A stretch of 64,000 nt of DNA. It comes from Pelobacter sp. (GTDB taxonomy: Bacteria > Desulfobacterota > Desulfuromonadia > Geobacterales > Pseudopelobacteraceae). Shown piece after piece: positions 9,122 to 18,475 of the stretch. The stretch lies in assembly GCA_030824515.1 (NCBI GenBank), contig JAVBXN010000012.1:153628-217627 (forward strand), read 5' to 3'. Position 1 is the first letter of the stretch. Each line of letters begins with the position of its first letter. The notes under the pieces are model-generated. The model was not told the DNA's origin. It did not search any database and saw nothing but the letters and a program-made list of their open reading frames with translations. Made by a program: the position numbers and the translations under genes.

Positions 9122-10368
9122 ATTTCGCTCCGCTTGCACCAAGTCGTTTTCAACCTGATAATTGCCCTGGTCCCTTTACCAGGCTCGCTTTCAAAGGCCA
9201 AGGCACCACCCTGTTCATTAACGATACTGTCGCTGATCGAAATCCCCAGACCAGTGCCACCGTCGTCATGGCGGGTCGAGAAGAACGGCTCCTTAAGTCG
9301 CGCAAGCGTTTCTGTATTCATCCCGCAACCCTGGTCGGCAACCACGACCACGACCTCACCATTCCCGCTGTCAAAGGAAGTGCTGACTACTACGGACTGG
9401 TCCCGGGCTGAAATGGCCTGCAGTGAATTGGCGATCAGATTGATCAGCACCTGCTCGATCTGTTGCATCGATCCGTGAACCGGAGGCAGATCGTTACCAG
9501 CTTCCAGCCTGAAAGCATCGGTCTGCCGGTGGATATGGTGGTCGAGCAACGCCACGGCGTTAGAGACCGCCCGGTTGATGTCAAATCCGGATGGACAGGC
9601 GTCAGCACCAGGCCGCGCATATTGCTTGAGCTGGCTGACAATCGTGTTGATCCGGCGCGAGCCGTCCGCCAGGCCGGCCAGGAGCCGTTCGGTAGTAACC
9701 GGTATTTCATCGAAAGGAAGACCGCTCAGGGTGAAATCGGGGTGCAGTTCGGCATGGGCGGCCAGCACAGGCAGGGCATCCCGCCAGATTTCCGTCAAAA
9801 GATCCGTATTGAAAGCGATATAGTTGTTGGGATTATTGATCTCGTGGGCGATGCCGGAGGCGAGCATGCCGATCGAGGCCAGCTTGTGGGCCTGTATCAG
9901 GCGACTTTGCGTGACCTGGACCTGGCGGGTGCGCTCTTCAACCAGTTTTTCCAGATTCTGCTGATGGTCGCGGACTTCGAGCAGCAGTCGTGCCCGATCC
10001 AACACGCGCTCCAACGTGATTTTCAACTCTTCGAAATTTATGATCGGCTTGCTGATATAGTCCCAGGCGCCCAGACTGAGAGCGCGGATCGCTTCATCCA
10101 GATCACCCAGGCCGGATACGACCACTATCGGCGTATAGGGCGCCTCGTCACGGACCGATTCCACCACAGCGAATCCGTCCATTACCGGCATTCGCAGATC
10201 CGTCAAGACGACATCCGGCAATTCCCTGTGAAAGGTTTCCAGACCGATCAAACCGTTCTCCGCCATCAACACACGATAGCCGACGTCATACAGATAGGCC
10301 GCGATCGAATCACGCACGTAGTATTCGTCATCTATTATCAGAATGGTTTTGGAAGGGGTATTATTCAT
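9118..10368 (-). CDS. Receiver-histidine kinase (REC-HisKA-HATPase), soluble
   Basis: The 416-residue protein starts with a receiver domain (ILIIDDEYYVRDSIAAYL, phospho-Asp in VVLTDLRMPVMDGF) and continues through a coiled linker (residues about 130-165) into a kinase: H-box LASIGMLASGIAHEINNP with phospho-His, N-box NLIANSLQAI, G-boxes VADQGCGM and GGTGLGI. There is no membrane segment, so it is a cytoplasmic relay that takes phosphate from another kinase. The PAS hybrid kinase encoded upstream and the sigma-54 regulator downstream suggest a chain hybrid kinase, receiver-kinase, activator; the order is inference. Confidence 0.92.
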   Translation of the reverse strand: MNNTPSKTILIIDDEYYVRDSIAAYLYDVGYRVLMAENGLIGLETFHRELPDVVLTDLRMPVMDGFAVVESVRDEAPYTPIVVVSGLGDLDEAIRALSLGAWDYISKPIINFEELKITLERVLDRARLLLEVRDHQQNLEKLVEERTRQVQVTQSRLIQAHKLASIGMLASGIAHEINNPNNYIAFNTDLLTEIWRDALPVLAAHAELHPDFTLSGLPFDEIPVTTERLLAGLADGSRRINTIVSQLKQYARPGADACPSGFDINRAVSNAVALLDHHIHRQTDAFRLEAGNDLPPVHGSMQQIEQVLINLIANSLQAISARDQSVVVSTSFDSGNGEVVVVVADQGCGMNTETLARLKEPFFSTRHDDGGTGLGISISDSIVNEQGGALAFESEPGKGTRAIIRLKTTWCKRSEI

Positions 10369-10391
10369 TGTGCTTTAATCCCTGAGAATAT

Positions 10392-12218
10392 TTACCTGTC
10401 GCCGACCTGCGCCAGCATCCTGTCAATACTGCCGTAGAGCTCCGATGTTGAAAACGGCTTGGAGATGAAACCGGCATCTCCGTTCATGGCGCCGTTCTTA
10501 AGCACCTCGTTACTGGTATAGCCCGACATGTATAATACCTTCAGACCGGGGATATGTTCACTGATCCGCCCGTACAGTTGCGGGCCGTTCATCTGCGGCA
10601 TAACCACGTCCGACAGCAGCAGATCGATCTTTTCCGCATGCAGAAGCGCAATGGCAATGGCATCCTCCGGCATATGGGCCGTCAGCACATGATAGCCCCT
10701 GTTCTCCAGGAGTTCACGGGTCATGTCCATTACCATTTCATTATCTTCCACCAGTAAAATGGTGGCATGACGGATCCCGTTCTCAATCCCGGCCGGCTTT
10801 GTGACAAGGGCTCCGCTTTCATCACCCGCCGCAAGTGACAGATAGACCCGGAAGCTGGTGCCATGCCCCGGGACACTCCTGGCATCAATGGCCCCCTCAT
10901 GCTGCTTGACAATTCCGTAGACAGTAGAGAGTCCCAGTCCGGTACCGCGTCCAATGGCCTTGGTACTGAAGAACGGCTCGAAAATATGCGGCAGGATCTC
11001 GTCGCTGATGCCGCAGCCGCTGTCAATAACGCTCAGCACCACATACCGTCCGGGAACAATGCCGGGATGCTGTTCGCAATATTCGTCATCAAGCATTACA
11101 TTATCTGTCTCAATCAAAATTGAACCGTTGCCGTCGATTGCGTCCTGTGCGTTTACCGCCAGATTCAGCAGAATCTGCTCGATCTGGGTGCGGTCGGCGA
11201 AGACAGGACAGTTGACGGCATTGAAAGAGGTGCGGATGGATATATTTTCACGAATGGTTCTGCGCAGAATATCACTGAAAGAGCTGACGACCTCGTTCAG
11301 ATCCAGTTGCTGCATCGCCAACACCTGCTTGCGGCTGAAGCTCAACAACTGCCTGACGAGATTCTTGGCCTTGATCGCCGACTCCAGAATGGCCGAGGCC
11401 CGCTTGTGAATCGGATCCTCCTCCGCGAACGGCCTGCGGATCATTTCGGCATACACGAATATCGGGGCTAAAATATTGTTAAAATCGTGTGCGATCCCCC
11501 CCGCCAACAGACCGATGCCCTCCATCTTCTGCTGCTGACGTATCTGCTCTTCAAGCTGTCGATGCTCCGAAATATCGCTGGCAAGACCAAGATAGCCGGT
11601 AATCTGACCGGCCTCATCCCTCATCGCTGTTATCCCGAGCCTGACGGCTACCGCTGTGCCATCCTTCCTGACATAGGTCCAATCGCGCTCGTTCGACTCA
11701 TCACGCCTGGAGAGGGTCACTAAAGCCTCAAATTCCTCGATATGTTCGTTAAACCGCCGTGACAGTTCACTGCTCCTGGCTGAAATCTCCTTGGGCAGAT
11801 GGAACAGAAGCGGAGTCTGTTTGCCGATCAATTCATCGGCGTCGTAGCCGAGCATGATCTCGGCGGCCCGGTTGAAACTGGTGATGATTCCATCCGGTGT
11901 GGTGGAGATAATCGCGTATGCGGCATTGTCGAGAATGGCCTGCTGGAACCCGGACAGTTTTTTCAGCTGGGAGGTATGGAAGTTTATCTGCGAAACGTAG
12001 TGTTTGATAAGCAAGTAGAGCAGCAGGGCCGTGAGCGTGACAAACAGAAGCCCCTTGTAGGTGGAGATGCGGGTCAGCATGGCCGGATCATGCACCAGCC
12101 ACCCCAGGACATTGTCGGAAAGAAGAATCCAGCCGCTGCCGAACAGGACATAGATCGCAACTATCCTGAGAGCATAGATGCAGTAAACACCTTTGAATGA
12201 ATACTTTCTGGTCACCAT
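10392..12218 (-). CDS. Membrane PAS hybrid histidine kinase with C-terminal receiver
   Basis: A 608-residue sensor. Two hydrophobic segments (about 13-33 and 50-68) place it in the inner membrane with only a short loop between, so it probably senses through its PAS domain (about 90-210, [25 protein letters not shown]) and not a periplasmic one. The kinase core has H-box [17 protein letters not shown] and G-box [14 protein letters not shown] receiver (about 485-605, [14 protein letters not shown]) ends the protein. It lies 23 bases upstream of the receiver-kinase gene on the same strand. Confidence 0.92.
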   Translation of the reverse strand: MVTRKYSFKGVYCIYALRIVAIYVLFGSGWILLSDNVLGWLVHDPAMLTRISTYKGLLFVTLTALLLYLLIKHYVSQINFHTSQLKKLSGFQQAILDNAAYAIISTTPDGIITSFNRAAEIMLGYDADELIGKQTPLLFHLPKEISARSSELSRRFNEHIEEFEALVTLSRRDESNERDWTYVRKDGTAVAVRLGITAMRDEAGQITGYLGLASDISEHRQLEEQIRQQQKMEGIGLLAGGIAHDFNNILAPIFVYAEMIRRPFAEEDPIHKRASAILESAIKAKNLVRQLLSFSRKQVLAMQQLDLNEVVSSFSDILRRTIRENISIRTSFNAVNCPVFADRTQIEQILLNLAVNAQDAIDGNGSILIETDNVMLDDEYCEQHPGIVPGRYVVLSVIDSGCGISDEILPHIFEPFFSTKAIGRGTGLGLSTVYGIVKQHEGAIDARSVPGHGTSFRVYLSLAAGDESGALVTKPAGIENGIRHATILLVEDNEMVMDMTRELLENRGYHVLTAHMPEDAIAIALLHAEKIDLLLSDVVMPQMNGPQLYGRISEHIPGLKVLYMSGYTSNEVLKNGAMNGDAGFISKPFSTSELYGSIDRMLAQVGDR

Positions 12219-12334
12219 ATTCTACGCAGTCCCTATCCGGTCCGAATCCACAAACCGGTTCCGACATTAACATGATAAACAGATCCAGGCCACCAGATAA
12301 CCGCTACAACCGTGACAATCGCACCGGAAGATTA

Positions 12335-12372
12335 TGAAAACGGCCACCCGAAAACCGGAATGGCCGTTTATT
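12335..12372 (-). terminator. Rho-independent terminator after the parvulin gene
   Basis: On the minus strand AAACGGCCA pairs with TGGCCGTTT around a short loop, followed by a run of T. It lies 30 bases beyond the stop of the prolyl isomerase gene. Confidence 0.75.
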
Positions 12373-12401
12373 AAAATCCGACAGGAGCGACCGTCCAGCG
12401 A

Positions 12402-13424
12402 CTATTTGAGCAGAATCTCCACCTTGGCGTTCTTTTTGGCTTCGGCGACATATTCCATCACGGCAGCATTGATCTTCTGTCCCTTCAGGTATTCTTCGAT
12501 TCGGGGCAGAGCGTCCTTGAAGGAAACCGATTCGGCCCCCTTCTTCTCGATCAGCTTGATGATGTGGTATCCGAACTGGGTTTCAACGACATCGCTGATC
12601 TCACCAGGTTTCATTGAAAATGCGGCCTGCTCGAAAGGCGGCACCATCTGACCCTTGCCGAAGAAGCCCAGGTCGCCCCCCTGCTGGCTGCTGGGGCAGG
12701 TTGAGTTTTCTTTTGCCAGAGCGGCAAAATCAGCGCCGCCGGCCAGATCCTTGCGGAGTTTCTCGGCCTTTTCGCGGGCCTTTTTCTTGTCATCGGCGGA
12801 AGCCTTGGCATCGACGCCGATCAGGATATGACTGGCCTTGACCGATTCGCTGCGGGTGAACTTATCCTGATTCTGATCGTAGAATTTGCGGGCGTCTTCC
12901 TCAGTCACCTTGATTTTAGGGACGATGTTAGTTTCGACAAACTTGGAGATCAACAGATCCCGGCGGGTGTATTCGCGCAGGTCTTTCTCGTTCATCTCCA
13001 GATCCTTGATCGCCTTGGCAAAGTCCTGCTCATTGGCAAAACGGGCCTTGCCCTGGGCCAGTTTCGCATCGATCTGTTTGTCCAGATCCGTCACCTGAAC
13101 CTTGGCGGCCGCCTGGTAGAGCAGTTCGGCCGACACCAGCTGTTCCAGGGCCTGTTTGTCCACCAAGGCCTGCTGTCCGGCAGGCGCGGCCTGGCCGCGC
13201 AGCAGAACCTTGGTGGCGCGACGCAACTCGACGGCATCAATCGAAACACCGTTGACCTTGGCCACCGCTCCCTGGATATCAGCCACGGGCGCAGTGACGG
13301 CAGTAGCGGTCACTGCATCCTTTTTCACTTCCGGTTCCGCGGCATACGCGAATGCTCCGCTTCCAACCAGCGCCGCCAATGCAAATCCTTTGAAAAACCA
13401 TGTTGATAAATTGATCTTAGGCAT
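12402..13424 (-). CDS. Exported peptidyl-prolyl isomerase, parvulin/PpiC-SurA type
   Basis: A periplasmic folding helper, 340 residues. I take the ATG at 13424 since AAGGAG precedes it and the product then begins with a clean signal peptide (cleavage near FAYA-AEPEV). Residues about 60-190 resemble the SurA_N chaperone domain (VAKVNGVSIDAVELRRAT), and about 200-310 form the parvulin domain (ASHILIGVDAKASADDKKKA, GGDLGFFGKGQMVPPFEQA, FGYHIIKL). Such proteins serve outer-membrane protein or exported cytochrome maturation. It is a single-gene unit ending at a terminator. A longer reading from 13514 is possible but has no ribosome site. Confidence 0.92.
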   Translation of the reverse strand: MPKINLSTWFFKGFALAALVGSGAFAYAAEPEVKKDAVTATAVTAPVADIQGAVAKVNGVSIDAVELRRATKVLLRGQAAPAGQQALVDKQALEQLVSAELLYQAAAKVQVTDLDKQIDAKLAQGKARFANEQDFAKAIKDLEMNEKDLREYTRRDLLISKFVETNIVPKIKVTEEDARKFYDQNQDKFTRSESVKASHILIGVDAKASADDKKKAREKAEKLRKDLAGGADFAALAKENSTCPSSQQGGDLGFFGKGQMVPPFEQAAFSMKPGEISDVVETQFGYHIIKLIEKKGAESVSFKDALPRIEEYLKGQKINAAVMEYVAEAKKNAKVEILLK

Positions 13425-13605
13425 TTGTACAGATCTCCTTGAATAAAATTTTAGCGACTGTATCACAATTAATGCCGCCATGAAAAGCCAAACATACTTT
13501 TGACATTTCATCATGTTTCAGATACATTCGCCCCAGATTGGCGCTAAACACCCGTAACCGGCCCGGCCGGACACGATGCACGGTTATACAGGAGGAATAG
13601 TGGAT

Positions 13606-13965
13606 ATGAAGAAGGTACTGGTAGTTGATGACAGCCTTTCAGTTGTTCGCCAGCTTGAAAAAATAATCAGTGAGTCCGGTGACTTTGTATGTGTCGGGCA
13701 CGCCAAGAACGGCGCCGAAGCGATCAAGATGAACCATTCCGAAAACCCGGACATCATCTGCATGGATATGAACATGCCCGGCATGGATGGTCTTACGGCT
13801 CTGAGAACCCTCTCCGTAATGGACAAGGAAGTCAAGGTCGTGATGGTGACATCGCTGGGTGGAGTCGGTGACAAGTTCACCGAGGCGCTGAAGTTGGGCG
13901 CAAAGAACGTTATTTCAAAGCCGTTTGAGACTGACAACGTGCTGCGAATTCTGCGCGAGCTCTGA
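13606..13965 (+). CDS. CheY-like single-domain response regulator
   Basis: A 119-residue stand-alone receiver: VLVVDDSLSVV, phospho-Asp in IICMDMNMPGMDG, conserved Thr/Ser in VMVTSLGG and Lys in ISKPFETDN. An AGGAGG lies 5-10 bases upstream of GTGGATATG, so initiation could be at this ATG or at the GTG 6 bases before. It lies just upstream of the CheX-like gene on the same strand, so this pair is probably a response regulator and its phosphatase. Its output partner is unknown. Confidence 0.9.
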   Translation: MKKVLVVDDSLSVVRQLEKIISESGDFVCVGHAKNGAEAIKMNHSENPDIICMDMNMPGMDGLTALRTLSVMDKEVKVVMVTSLGGVGDKFTEALKLGAKNVISKPFETDNVLRILREL

Positions 13966-14066
13966 TCTGTACGGTCGAAAGTACCGGCCCTGAAACACAT
14001 GTTATTTTGAGCAGACTTCAGAAGATCTAATTCCAGGCTTTCCAGCAGTGACAAGGAGTTGCAGAC

Positions 14067-14933
14067 ATGGCGGTTAAATTTTTCGGACAGTTTCTCGTGG
14101 AGCAGGGCATTGTATCCAGAGATGCCCTGGTCAACGCAATCGAGCTTCAGGACCAGAAGAACCTCAAACTGGGTGAAATGGCCGTATCGATGGGCTACAT
14201 CACCCAGGCCGAAATCGAGCGGGCTCACAACGCCCAGATGTCCAAGGACATGAAACTGGGTGACATGCTGGTTGAAATGGGTTTCCTGACGCTTACCCAA
14301 CTGAATGATGTCATCATCAGGCAGAAGAACACCCATCTGTATATCGGAGAGGCTCTGGTTCAGGTCGGAGCCATCAGCAGTGAAAACCTTCAGCAGCATC
14401 TGGCGGATTTCAAGGCCGACCAGGCCAAGTATGTATCCGACGGAATCGAGCTGCCGGCCAACATTGCCAACAGCAATATCTGGGAAATGACGGCCGACCT
14501 GACCTACAAGATGATCACCCGTGTGCTTGACCTGCAGTTCCGACCGGGAAAATGCGTCCGGTCCGAAGTGATCGCCCCCAACTTCATGATGGCGGCCATG
14601 GATTTCAGCGGAGACCTGGAGGCGCGTTACCTGATCTCGGTTTCCGAAGGACTGCAGCAATCCATAGCCAAAGCAATCCTGCGTGAAGAATCGGTTGAGG
14701 ACGAACCGTCGGAAATCCTGGAAGACACGGTGATGGAGTTCGTCAACGTGGTCTGCGGCAACGTGGCCGCCAAGGCTTCCCAGATGGGCGTGATACTGAA
14801 CATCAACCCGCCGGTCACGATCCATCCCCCAGCAACCGGGCTGCCGGTTCCAGAAGGGCACACGGCGCTCTCTTTTCCGATACATATCGGCGATGGAGAC
14901 CAGATGGAAATGATCCTGCTGATAAAGAACTGA
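14067..14933 (+). CDS. CheX-type phosphatase domain fused to four tandem MshEN-like half-motifs
   Basis: The 288-residue protein has two parts. Residues 5-115 contain four copies of a 24-residue motif (FFGQFLVEQG at 5, KLGEMAVSMG at 34, KLGDMLVEMG at 63, YIGEALVQVG at 92), each separated by exactly five residues. This is the layout of MshEN domains, which bind cyclic di-GMP in MshE-type ATPases. Residues about 135-288 resemble CheC/CheX phosphatases, with E-x2-N-x3-G-N in MEFVNVVCGN. CheX dephosphorylates CheY-type receivers, and one is encoded just upstream. The first residue of each copy is F, K, K and Y, not the usual Arg, so ligand binding is uncertain. Confidence 0.85.
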   Translation: MAVKFFGQFLVEQGIVSRDALVNAIELQDQKNLKLGEMAVSMGYITQAEIERAHNAQMSKDMKLGDMLVEMGFLTLTQLNDVIIRQKNTHLYIGEALVQVGAISSENLQQHLADFKADQAKYVSDGIELPANIANSNIWEMTADLTYKMITRVLDLQFRPGKCVRSEVIAPNFMMAAMDFSGDLEARYLISVSEGLQQSIAKAILREESVEDEPSEILEDTVMEFVNVVCGNVAAKASQMGVILNINPPVTIHPPATGLPVPEGHTALSFPIHIGDGDQMEMILLIKN

Positions 14934-14950
14934 TTTTCAATGAATTATGC

Positions 14951-14988
14951 AAAAAGGCATCCTCACGAACGAGGGTGCCTTTTTTTTG
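14951..14988 (+). terminator. Rho-independent terminator after the CheX-like gene
   Basis: AAGGCATCCTC pairs with GAGGGTGCCTT (one mismatch) around a short loop, followed by a run of seven to eight T. It lies 18 bases after the stop codon. Confidence 0.85.
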
Positions 14989-15022
14989 TGATTGCAGGTT
15001 TATTTCCGGTATCATCCCCGCA

Positions 15023-15730
15023 CTACCGCCACACCTCATCGGTATACTCACCCTGCATATCCCTGACTAACAGCGGCGACTCGATCACCGGGGCGCTGCG
15101 CCGCCCCTTGGCGAGTTCGGCCATGAACATGGTGGCCGGAGATTCGGCGTTATTGTGGATCATCCGCAGCCGCAGGACCGACAGCTTCATCTGGACCGCC
15201 AGCGCCATGAACTCGGCCAGCCGCGACGGCAGTTGGATGAAACAGATCCTGCCCGAGGGCTTGACCAGATACTTGGCGGCAGCCAGGAAATCCGCCAGTC
15301 CAGCCGACGTTTCATGCCGGGCGGCATCACGCCCAGCCAGCGGGCTGATCCTGCCGCTTTGGGGTATGCGGTAGGGAGGGTTTGATACAACCAGGTCAAA
15401 GGTCGAGTCAGGGTGGCTTCCGCGCAGGTCAATCACGTCCCCGGCCTGTACCGAGACACGGTCAGCAAGGGCGTTGTGACTGATATTTCGCTCAACCAGT
15501 TCCGCCATGTCATGATTTTTTTCAATTGCCACAACCGAAGCTTCCGGGTTGACCCGGGCCAGTACCAGCGAAATGATTCCGCAACCCGCACCCAGGTCGG
15601 CGATACGCCCCTCCGGCTTCACTAAAGCGCAGAAGCGCGCCAGAAGCAGGGCATCCAGCGAGTAGCGATAACCATGCCGGGGCTGGAAAAGCCGCAGCTC
15701 AAACAGCTTCAAGTCATCCTGAGTCAGCAC
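15023..15730 (-). CDS. trmN6: tRNA1(Val) (adenine-37-N6)-methyltransferase
   Basis: A class I methyltransferase of 235 residues that N6-methylates A37 in the anticodon loop of tRNA-Val. The SAM site is IADLGAGCGIISLVLAR, and the N6-adenine methyltransferase catalytic motif is VVSNPPYR. The N-terminal FQPRHGYRYSLDALLLARF is typical of the YfiC/TrmN6 family. It stands alone between convergent neighbours, with a fold-back repeat upstream. Confidence 0.9.
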   Translation of the reverse strand: MLTQDDLKLFELRLFQPRHGYRYSLDALLLARFCALVKPEGRIADLGAGCGIISLVLARVNPEASVVAIEKNHDMAELVERNISHNALADRVSVQAGDVIDLRGSHPDSTFDLVVSNPPYRIPQSGRISPLAGRDAARHETSAGLADFLAAAKYLVKPSGRICFIQLPSRLAEFMALAVQMKLSVLRLRMIHNNAESPATMFMAELAKGRRSAPVIESPLLVRDMQGEYTDEVWR

Positions 15731-15787
15731 GGATCACCCCTTCGACTGACTTCGATTCCGCTCATCTCTCAATCCTCAAAAACTCAG

Positions 15788-15888
15788 TTAACCGCCGATA
15801 AAAACAGATACACGCCGATAAATCAAAGGCTGTGAATCGATAGTAGTTCTTGGGTTTCTCGGCGTGTTTCGGCGTATTCGGCGGTTAA
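15788..15888. repeat. Fold-back repeat with inverted arms and 10-bp internal periodicity (copy 1)
   Basis: Left arm 15788-15823 and right arm 15855-15888 are imperfect inverted repeats, both ending in TTAACCGCCGA at the outer edge. Inside the left arm the unit CGCCGATAAA/AACAGATACA/CGCCGATAAA recurs every 10 bases. The right arm supplies the TAA stop of the YfhO-like gene at 15885. A second, related element lies at 58698-58852. The class resembles intergenic fold-back repeats I recall from Geobacter genomes; no transposase is seen. Confidence 0.75.
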
Positions 15889-18311
15889 ACAGCCTTTTCC
15901 TGGTTTATCCTCCTGCGCCGCAGGAGCCACTCGCGCAGCAGCATTCCCGCAAAGGCGGCAAACGAGCCCAACGTCAGATATTTGCCGATCTTGAACGGCA
16001 GCGGATCAAAGCGGAATTCAACCCGGTGCGAACCGGGCATCAGGTAAACACCGCGCAGCACATGATTTACCGGCACGTTTTCAACGGCAGTGCCGTCAAC
16101 AAAAGAGCGCCACCCCTTGAAGTATTTGTCTCCGATTACAAGCAGCGCCGGAGCGGATACGCGGGCCTCGACTATGATATTATCCGATTCGTAGCGAGTT
16201 ACCGTTACGCTGCCCGGGATCTGGCGCGGCGAACCGTCATAGATGCCGACAGGAATGGGGGGCGGCGATTCCACCATGCCGAAACGGGCCGGAGCAAACT
16301 GGGGATGATTCAACAGCCCACGGCGTTTGTCGCTGTTCGGTTCAACCACTACCGACGGCACCAGCCAGGCTTTGGGCAGCACAGTCCGGTTCTCCAGCAG
16401 CAGTTGTTTTCCATCCAATGTGCGGTAAACGACTACATAGCGATCTCCCAGCTGTCCTTTTTCCTGCAGGTACTGTTCGGCCGGCATCACCAGGTAGCGC
16501 ACGTTAAGCATGTCCGGTACGGCGCTGGTAATGGAAAACTGTTCCAACAGTTCCTGCCAGCGCCTCAGCTGTACCGGGTTGGAGGTATACAGCACCGGAA
16601 TCTTCTGACTGACATAGCGCATCGGATCTTCTTCGGTCAGCGGCGCTACCCGGTACTCCTTGGACATGGGCGTAAGCTGCCGCATGATTTCGGTCTTAAC
16701 AGCCAAATCACGGCGCGGCGCTGGCTGCAGCAACATGAATAGGGAGTTGATCCGTCCGATATCGACCAGATAGAGCAGCACCAGCGGGATCACAACAAAT
16801 AGCGCGCGGCGACCGGGACGCGGCAGGAAGCGCAGCGCCAGCCAGTGGATCAGTACCACGATAGCCGCCAACCCGGTTTCGTTGACCAGATTGTTCCAAC
16901 GCCGTTCCACCAGCGCCGGTCCCTGTTCATAGCGCGTCGGCTGGTAGATCTGCTCACCGAAGAGCCTCAGCCAGAAATCCTTGGCGGCTATCTCGGACAG
17001 GTAAAGTAAAGCTACCGCTCCGGCCAGGCCGGCCACCCACCAAAGGTATCTGCGGAATGCTTTTGTTGCCCGCAGTTCTTCGTCCAGCAGGCAGTCAAGC
17101 CCGCGAGCAGCCAGAAATGCCAGCCCCAACAGCGGAATTATCATCATCATCTTGGGAACCCGGAAATGGCTGATACCGGGGAAATATTCGAACAGCATCC
17201 AGTAAAACGGGGTGTATTTGCCGAACGAAAACAGCAGGCCGGCAACAATTCCCGCCAGCGCCAGCCAGGCAAAGCGGTCCCGCTTGAACATCAGCGCCAG
17301 CGGCAGCAGCAGCCAGGGCAACAGCCCCATGTAATCGCTGGTCTGGGTGAAGAACATTCTTCCCCAGTAATATGATCCGATTGCATCTGTGTTCCCACCG
17401 CCCTCTTCGCGTGAAAGCCCGAAGAAACCGGGTATCACAAACGAGACCAGTTCCTCTGGAGGCAAGGACCAGGACATGGCCTCCTCCACCTGCATGCCGC
17501 CGCTGCTGCTTCCCGCTCCGCCCCCCCTGGTCGATTCGGTAGACCAGGATGCGAGCGGCATCAGCGAAATCGCCACCGTAGACAGGAAAAAGAACAGCAG
17601 GGTCATGTTGAGTGCGAGCATGCGCAGGGTTGACCGACGCCCGTTTTCATCCAGCACGACCATCACACTGCGGACGATGCCATATACACCCAGCGCCAGA
17701 CAGGTGTAATAGGCGATCTGCCAGTGCATGTTGAAAAACTGGAAGGCCAGTGCAACGGCACAGGCCATGAACCATATCAGTGCGCGTTTTGCCCTGAAAC
17801 CGCGTTCCAGCAGGTAAAAAGCCCAGGGTGCGAAGCTGATTGTGGCGATTTTCTGCACATGCCCGGCATTGATCAACGTAGCGATTTCAGGTGCGGCGGC
17901 AAAGACGAGGCCACCCAGGAACGAGGCGGACGCACTGCAGCCGATGGTCCGGCAGAGGAAAAAAGTGCCGGCGCCACCGATAAACAGGTGAAAGACGATG
18001 AACCAGGCGATATTGGCCGGTTCCGGAATCAGCCAGAACATCATGGTTCTGTACAGCAGGAATTGCAGTGACGCCAGGCCGCCGTTGTCGGTTGTGCCGG
18101 AATTTATGTACAGGTCCCAGCCAGCCTTCAGCTTGATATTGAAGAGTTCGCCCGGCGACAGTTCCTTGAACTGCTTGACCATCCAGTAGAATTCGTTGGT
18201 GATGTCGGGGGCGCGGATGATCTGGTCGGTAAAGAGTATCTTGCTGAAGACAAGCACAAGAGCGCCCGCCAGCAGCGCCAGACAGAGTATGTTTTTTTTA
18301 CGTTCCGTCAT
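15885..18311 (-). CDS. YfhO-family polytopic membrane protein
   Basis: An 808-residue inner-membrane protein with about twelve predicted membrane helices, resembling the YfhO family and GT-C fold glycosyltransferases involved in decorating cell-surface polymers. The N-terminal half carries an early acidic/aromatic loop (RAPDITNEFYWMVKQF); a large periplasmic-type domain occupies about residues 530-770, and a last helix precedes a basic tail. AAGGAC precedes the ATG. It is the last gene of the polysaccharide region, 164 bases beyond the GT4 gene, and could add a lipid-linked sugar to the glycan; this is inference. Its stop codon falls inside a fold-back repeat. Confidence 0.82.
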   Translation of the reverse strand: MTERKKNILCLALLAGALVLVFSKILFTDQIIRAPDITNEFYWMVKQFKELSPGELFNIKLKAGWDLYINSGTTDNGGLASLQFLLYRTMMFWLIPEPANIAWFIVFHLFIGGAGTFFLCRTIGCSASASFLGGLVFAAAPEIATLINAGHVQKIATISFAPWAFYLLERGFRAKRALIWFMACAVALAFQFFNMHWQIAYYTCLALGVYGIVRSVMVVLDENGRRSTLRMLALNMTLLFFFLSTVAISLMPLASWSTESTRGGGAGSSSGGMQVEEAMSWSLPPEELVSFVIPGFFGLSREEGGGNTDAIGSYYWGRMFFTQTSDYMGLLPWLLLPLALMFKRDRFAWLALAGIVAGLLFSFGKYTPFYWMLFEYFPGISHFRVPKMMMIIPLLGLAFLAARGLDCLLDEELRATKAFRRYLWWVAGLAGAVALLYLSEIAAKDFWLRLFGEQIYQPTRYEQGPALVERRWNNLVNETGLAAIVVLIHWLALRFLPRPGRRALFVVIPLVLLYLVDIGRINSLFMLLQPAPRRDLAVKTEIMRQLTPMSKEYRVAPLTEEDPMRYVSQKIPVLYTSNPVQLRRWQELLEQFSITSAVPDMLNVRYLVMPAEQYLQEKGQLGDRYVVVYRTLDGKQLLLENRTVLPKAWLVPSVVVEPNSDKRRGLLNHPQFAPARFGMVESPPPIPVGIYDGSPRQIPGSVTVTRYESDNIIVEARVSAPALLVIGDKYFKGWRSFVDGTAVENVPVNHVLRGVYLMPGSHRVEFRFDPLPFKIGKYLTLGSFAAFAGMLLREWLLRRRRINQEKAV

Positions 18312-18475
18312 GATTAAACGTCCTTTTCCAGGAGTCAGTCTGATTTAGGAAATCGTAACTAAAATTCAGCTGGGCAAGGACAGATTTTGTCGGTTTTGCA
18401 GGTCAACAGTTGTACTATTGACCAAGAAAACGGCAAGATATGGACCGTCCAGATGAATTTGCAGTAGATTTCTTC

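Noticed and set aside
13966..14066. Cyclic di-GMP (GEMM) riboswitch before the CheX-like gene and others
   Set aside because: I looked for the typical GCAAA and tetraloop receptor parts and found no match here, before gspE or before the MCP gene.
13584..14885. Long antisense ORF of 433 residues over the CheY-like and CheX-like genes
   Set aside because: It lies wholly opposite two clear genes, has His-rich low-complexity composition and no domain; it is a mirror of their codon usage.
18401..18423. Inverted repeat GGTCAA/TTGACC between the YfhO-like and GT4 genes
   Set aside because: Only six base pairs with an 11-base loop and no T-run; no clear role.
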